Part shown: positions 59,694 through 64,000 of the stretch, in pieces
Numbering within the stretch: the first letter of the stretch is position 1
How the letters are laid out: each line of letters begins with the position of its first letter
NCBI GenBank assembly: GCA_022606135.1
Contig: JABYQN010000003.1
Span: 496,001 to 560,000 of the forward strand
DNA: 64,000 bases
Reading direction: 5' to 3'
From: Fomes fomentarius
Lineage: Eukaryota > Basidiomycota > Agaricomycetes > Polyporales > Polyporaceae
Notes under the pieces: generated by a model
Database searches by the model: none
The model's input: the letters and a program-made list of their open reading frames with translations, nothing else
Told to the model about the DNA's origin: nothing
Translations under genes and position numbers: made by a program

Positions 59694-61182
59694 ATGAGCA
59701 TCAACACACGCTCGAAAGATAGGATGACCAGGTCTCGGTCGAAGACCAGAGGTAACGGACACCGAGACTTGCTCATTTCCCCCGCCCTTTCACGCTTGGC
59801 CTCGACAAAGAGAGGCGCAACGAAAGGTACGCTGTATGCATCTGATAACCTCTCAATTTCTCTCATACACTAGCATACAGCTCCTGTAGCTGGGAGCAGC
59901 TCGTTGAAAACATCCACCCCTATTCACTCTCGTGCCACTGCCGATCCTTCAAGTTCTGCGAAGTCAAATGCCACCGTGCCATCCCCCTCTGTGCCTATGC
60001 GCTCCATCATACGGACCCGCACTCAGTCGGGCCTCGCTCCACGCCCCACTCCGAAGCGGAAGTACCAAGAGATGGAGGAAAGCCGCAAGGAAGGCCGTAG
60101 CACCAAACGTAAACGCCGGGATGCTTCCATAGATGAGGTCGCAGAGTCTGAAACTCTCGAGGCTCGCGAGAGGGCAGTGAGTGAGCGGGAGGCGGCAGTG
60201 ACGGAACGCGAGACGACGTTGCAGCGGACTGAGAAGGCGGTCAGCAGGCGCGAGGCCGCGGCGAAGAAGGACAAGAACACATCAAACACAGGGCGAGCTG
60301 AAAAAGTGCTCTTGAAGGGGAAAATCCATAACTTGCAGACTGAACTCCATTCCTTGAAGGTCGAGAGAGACGACTTCGTGAAGTTGTGTAAAGACAAGGA
60401 CACAGAGATAGCCAGGATGTCGTCCAGTCTGGATGAGACGGGAGTCAACCTGCAATGGATCCTCGGGCATCTCGATGATCAGTACCAGTGTTCGTTGTAT
60501 GTGCTTGATTCATCTGCTCCTGTTGGTATCGCTCATGGATTTCATTCACAACCAGATGCTTCGAAGTCATGTGTGTATCACGCACTTAGTCGATAGATCT
60601 GCTCACTGATCAGACCATGTAGGGCTGAACCATATCTGTTGGACAATGCACTTTGTGGGCATACCTTCTGCGCCGTATGCGTTCTGAAGTGGGCATTCGC
60701 TCGCATCCATCGCGGATGTGGCTACTGGCACGAGGCCCTTGAATGCCCACTTTGCCGTGCTCTACTGCCTTACACTGCAGACAACGCTCCACGCAACATG
60801 CACACTTTCCCGTTCATCCTGAATCGCATTGCAGACGCTAGCATCAAATCGCTCTTGACGATTTTGAAGGAAGCTGCAGGGTCCAAGACAGCAGTGTGTG
60901 TGAACGCGGGCGTGGTGCGAAGCGGAACATGGCATGGCAAGGTGGATGGCGAGGTCATCCCCTGGGGCGAAGGCGAGAGTGCGCGGGTTGAGTGGGAGAA
61001 CAGGGCGAGGCGAGTCCCTTGCATTTCGTATTCCCCGTCATACGTGCTAACATGTTGCATCGCTGTATGCGTGTCCTTCATCCAGGATTGGAAAGCGCGA
61101 GATGGCCTTGCTCGTCAGCAACTGGACCACCCTTCAGCCGGAGGACTTCATCGCAATCAAGGATCGCCTTGAGAAGGTGTAG
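59694..61182 (+). CDS. Coiled-coil RING-finger protein (probable E3 ubiquitin ligase)
   Basis: Exons 59694-59826, 59881-60496, 60614-61009 and 61086-61182 give 413 residues in phase. The N-terminus is basic and disordered, with KR-rich stretches (RKEGRSTKRKRRD) that suggest nuclear targeting. A coiled coil follows (ETLEARERAVSEREAAVTER, then a second block around NLQTELHSLKVERDDFVKL). The RING domain begins at QYQCSLPCRAEPYLLDNALC, then GHTFCAVCVLKW, and ends at ECPLCRALLP. The conserved tail is GKREMALLVSNWTTLQPEDF. RING ligands are all present, but the first pair is C-x3-C if the acceptor at 60613 is used. With the acceptor at 60622 the second Cys is lost. The last intron (61010-61085) needs a GC donor. 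The start is an ATG in exon 1; the first codon of the long open frame in exon 2 is not ATG. Confidence 0.85.
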
Positions 61183-62658
61183 GCCCCATCTCATTCCGTC
61201 ATTCGACACACACTCCGCTATCTCATCCCTTTCGCGATTCACTGTGCTGTTTCTTGCTGCAACCCTTTGTGACATCTCTCGTCCTCCCGCGACACCCTCT
61301 GTCACCCCACAAGCGTCCGTGGCCCCATCATCAGATCACCGAACCTATCCCGTTCTTTCTCATTTCCAGTTTATAAGTGTCAGTAAGGAAGTACACACGT
61401 GAAGATCTCGTTCCTTCCATGCTTGCTCACACTCTTCATTGGTACCTCCCATTCGCCGAATCTCGTTGTGATTTGTGCATCGTATCGTCATTCCTTTGCA
61501 TCATGTGTACTTGTAGGCCCGAACTCACGTTCATCTCCTATAGTTACTAAAGCCCTGGTCCTTGTAAGTGTACTTGCCATTTCAGCATTTTCGTAGCACC
61601 TATTGTGTTCAGTCATGACCTCAGTTATCTCACCGTTCTGTTAGGACATGTCTCCAACGCGAAATCGGCACAGGTGCAATCGCACAGCGCGTGATTAGGG
61701 TCCTGTTCTACAAATGTCCATACAAATATCCGTCCGTGCAACTTTGTTCGCGATGCAGATGTGAATCTTGACAGCAAAACGAAGTGAATATGTATAAAGC
61801 CATCAGGCCGTCAAAATCCCTTTCAATGTGCGCATGCTGTATCACTGCCGTGCGTCTGCGGTCCCACTTCATTTCACCATCTCAGCGATCGATATGAGTC
61901 GATACAGCGGATGATTGATGGGCAGTGAACTCATGACAGGCTCAGGGATTCGCTTGGCCGTATCTTCTTTTGGGCTTCTGGGAGCCTGCAGCCATGTTGC
62001 GGACGTAGACCACGGAGCTCGAGCTTCCGGGCGTGCGCACTGGAACCATCTTGCCATACTCCGCAGCCTGGATGGCGGTAAGACAGACGGCCGACGGCCC
62101 CGGCTGCAAATACAAACACGAGATGCGAATGAATACATTACCGTCGTCTGAAACACCCTTCTCGCCCCAGGTCTCGGGTCCCGCGCCGATGTTAGAGTTT
62201 TCGGAAGCTGCGAAGAATAAGAGGTTGGCCGCTGACGATGCATGATGGGGGCCTGGACGCTGCGAACATCTCTGTGTCGTCTGACACCCCTGTTAGGATA
62301 TAATTGCTTCATTGCCTCCCACCTTCTGGACGTGCTGGACGCTGGGCGATGACGTCTGGCGCTTCCGGGCACACCTGAACGCCTGGAGGACCATGATGGC
62401 AGCATTGCACCCAGGGGGCTAATATCAGCGGAGACGGACGCGCACAAGGGTCCAGCACAACACAAGGTTCATCATTTGTCACACCACATACACACGCTTT
62501 TGTCGACGGGCGGGTCATCTGCACGCGAACATGCATGGACGTCAGAGCTCAATATCGGAGCAAGGGGGAGAGGGGGAACGAGGCACGGTATACGGCGTGA
62601 CTGCTCTTGGACGAGTGTCCATCGATCGGGCGGGCCGTATGTGCCCATAAAGGCACGC
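61183..62658. other. Convergent region between the RING gene and Arp8
   Basis: About 1.5 kb between two 3' ends. On the minus strand from about 62540 to 61900 there are coding-like pieces, for example SSAANLLFFAASENSNIGAG followed by PETWGEKGVSDD, with a possible GTAATG...TTGCAG intron after it. All three frames are open in places, so no model can be chosen. It may contain a small spliced gene that I do not recognise. Confidence 0.35.
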
Positions 62659-64000
62659 TCAAAGATAGAAGCAGCGCTCTTTCAGGGCGCGCATCCCAAA
62701 CATCTCCTGTGGAACGGAACCACAGTGAGCACATGAAGTGGACGACCCAGACACGGAATTCCGAACGGGAAAACAAAATACGCAGAACAGGATCCTGTGG
62801 ACCCGGCACTGTGGTCGCACAGACTCCGTCCGTGTCGCTCAGAATGCAAAGAAGCAGAAGGACCGCACGACAAGCAGGAGGCAGGGTACGCGGCGTGTAG
62901 GAACAGGGCGGATATGAGAACGGGATGAATAAGGCACTCACCCAGTCCGCGCTGGTGACCCAGAGATCCGCAACGCCGTCCATTTTGCCCAGGACCGCGG
63001 CGCCTTTCCATGCGAGCACACGTGGATCGACATCCTTGGGCGGCGGAATGATCTGAACCTTCTCCATGTTCGGCACAAGGGGCGTCGCAATTGCCTGCAG
63101 CCTGTCGTACATGGTCAGCCAGGAACAGAGCGGGGATGTGAGCGAATACGGCGAGAGAGCAATACCGGACACACCTGCTCTCGAGTGCATGTGCCATGCC
63201 CGGGACGAGCGCGCTTCCACCGATGACCAATACGGCCTGGAGATACTTGCGAATCTTCTCGTCACCGCCCGCCGCACGCGCACTATTGAAGATCGCGACG
63301 TCCAGAGGGAGCTTGCTCGCCTCAAAGCTGACGTCGATGTTGAACGCACTATAAGCCAACGGCATAGGCATTGGAAGGGGTACCGGTGCGGCAGGGGCAG
63401 GCGCGGCTAAGGTCTTGGTATCGAGTTCGTCGACGTCGATGACCTCCACTGGCTTCTCTGGAGCCTTGCCTTTATCCTTCTGCGAGTCCTTCGACTCTTG
63501 TGTCTCCTCCTTTTTGCTTGCCTCCGGTTCCTTTCCGATTTTCCCATCTATCTCATCGCCTTCCGCCTTCTCCGTCACCGCATCGGCCATCTCCACGTCC
63601 TCATCCTTCACTTCTTTGGTGTCCTTTTCTGCAGCGGAAGGCTCCTCGGCAGCTGGTGTGACTGGTGTTGTAGCCGAACCTATGGTCGCACAACATGAGA
63701 GGGACCGTGTAGACAAGTATAGTAAGCGACGTACCACTAGCAGCCGGCTGAGGAGTGACGGCCAGAGATCTCCCTTCTGCCGTGGCTGGGGTCTGCACAG
63801 CGGTAGCGACTGGCGGCGGGGCGTGATCGAGAGTGATGGGGGGTGGGATGACGGGAAATAGGTGTTGTGTAGAGATCATCATCGCTTGTGTCTGTTCCAC
63901 GGTATATGCACAGAGTGAGTATCTCACATGGATTCAGTATACTAGAACGTGGACATACGTATCTCTCTGCGAACTTATCTGCGCCTTGCTCTACCATCTC
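62659..64000 (-). CDS. ARP8: Actin-related protein 8 (Arp8), C-terminal part; 5' end off the right edge
   Basis: Arp8 is a subunit of the INO80 chromatin remodeller, where it binds nucleosomes and linker DNA with actin and Arp4. The last exon is 62706-62659 (EMFGMRALKERCFYL). The next ones upstream are about 63101-62942 (LQAIATPLVPNMEKVQIIPP and DPRVLAWKGAAVLGKMDGVA) and 63679-63175. The latter has PLDVAIFNSARAAGGDEKIR, AVLVIGGSALVPGMAHALES, and an upstream acidic, Lys/Glu-rich insertion (KEVKDEDVEMADAVTEKAEG). Further exons continue to the edge through TQAMMISTQHLFPVIPPPI and VEQGADKFAER. The acidic insertion inside the actin fold is typical of Arp8 in basidiomycetes. Junctions checked here are in phase. 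The N-terminal part lies outside the window. Confidence 0.92.

Noticed and set aside
1..64000. CRISPR arrays, bacterial operons, LTR retrotransposons
   Set aside because: No regularly spaced direct repeats, no prokaryotic gene organisation, and no reverse transcriptase or integrase motifs were found by eye. Terminal repeats cannot be excluded without a self-alignment.

Overview
This window is nuclear DNA of a filamentous basidiomycete, probably an Agaricomycete. Almost every recognisable gene is broken by short introns of about 50-65 bp with GT(R)NGT donors and YAG acceptors. The gene set is fungal: Con7-type C2H2 factor, Zn(2)Cys(6) factor, Paf1, Arp8, Erv1, ZNHIT2 and a Pcp1/PARL rhomboid. 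No mitochondrial, bacterial or viral gene was recognised. All exon structures below were built by hand from reading frame and splice signals, and the exon lengths were checked to keep phase.

Layout. 1-4 kb, minus strand: an S28 serine carboxypeptidase (cut by the left edge) and a GH47 alpha-mannosidase of the secretory pathway, which carries an 18-nt micro-exon and a one-base frameshift. 5-15.4 kb: a compact housekeeping block with Erv1 sulfhydryl oxidase (+), a ZNHIT2-like HIT zinc-finger protein (-), Paf1 (+), a TMEM97/EXPERA membrane protein (-), a mitochondrial rhomboid protease (-), and a METTL21-like methyltransferase (+) that shares a 131-bp divergent promoter with the rhomboid. 15.6-20 kb: a secreted beta-propeller protein (-) and a membrane-anchored alpha/beta hydrolase of the TAP family (-) with a frameshift just after the catalytic serine. 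22-23 kb: a Zn(2)Cys(6) regulator (-). 29.7-31.7 kb: a secreted, probably GPI-anchored aspartic protease (+). 33.7 kb: an intron-containing tRNA-Pro(AGG) (-). 45.1-47.7 kb: a Con7-like transcription factor (-), alone in a very gene-poor stretch. 59.7-61.2 kb: a coiled-coil RING protein (+). 62.7 kb to the right edge: the C-terminal part of Arp8 (-).

The genes fall into three loose themes. One is secretion and extracellular or vacuolar proteolysis (S28, GH47, TAP-like hydrolase, aspartic protease, beta-propeller). One is mitochondrial protein handling (Erv1 in the intermembrane space, rhomboid in the inner membrane). One is transcription and chromatin (Paf1, Arp8, Con7, Zn(2)Cys(6), ZNHIT2). 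I see no evidence that they form one pathway or a biosynthetic cluster. Roughly half of the window (22.9-29.7, 31.7-45.1 and 47.7-59.7 kb) has no gene I can identify. It contains scattered coding-like fragments, a few microsatellites and pyrimidine-rich stretches. I did not find a clearly new biological system. The most interesting observations are the micro-exon, the two GC-AG introns with the same donor, the two frameshifted enzyme genes and the isolated Con7 locus.
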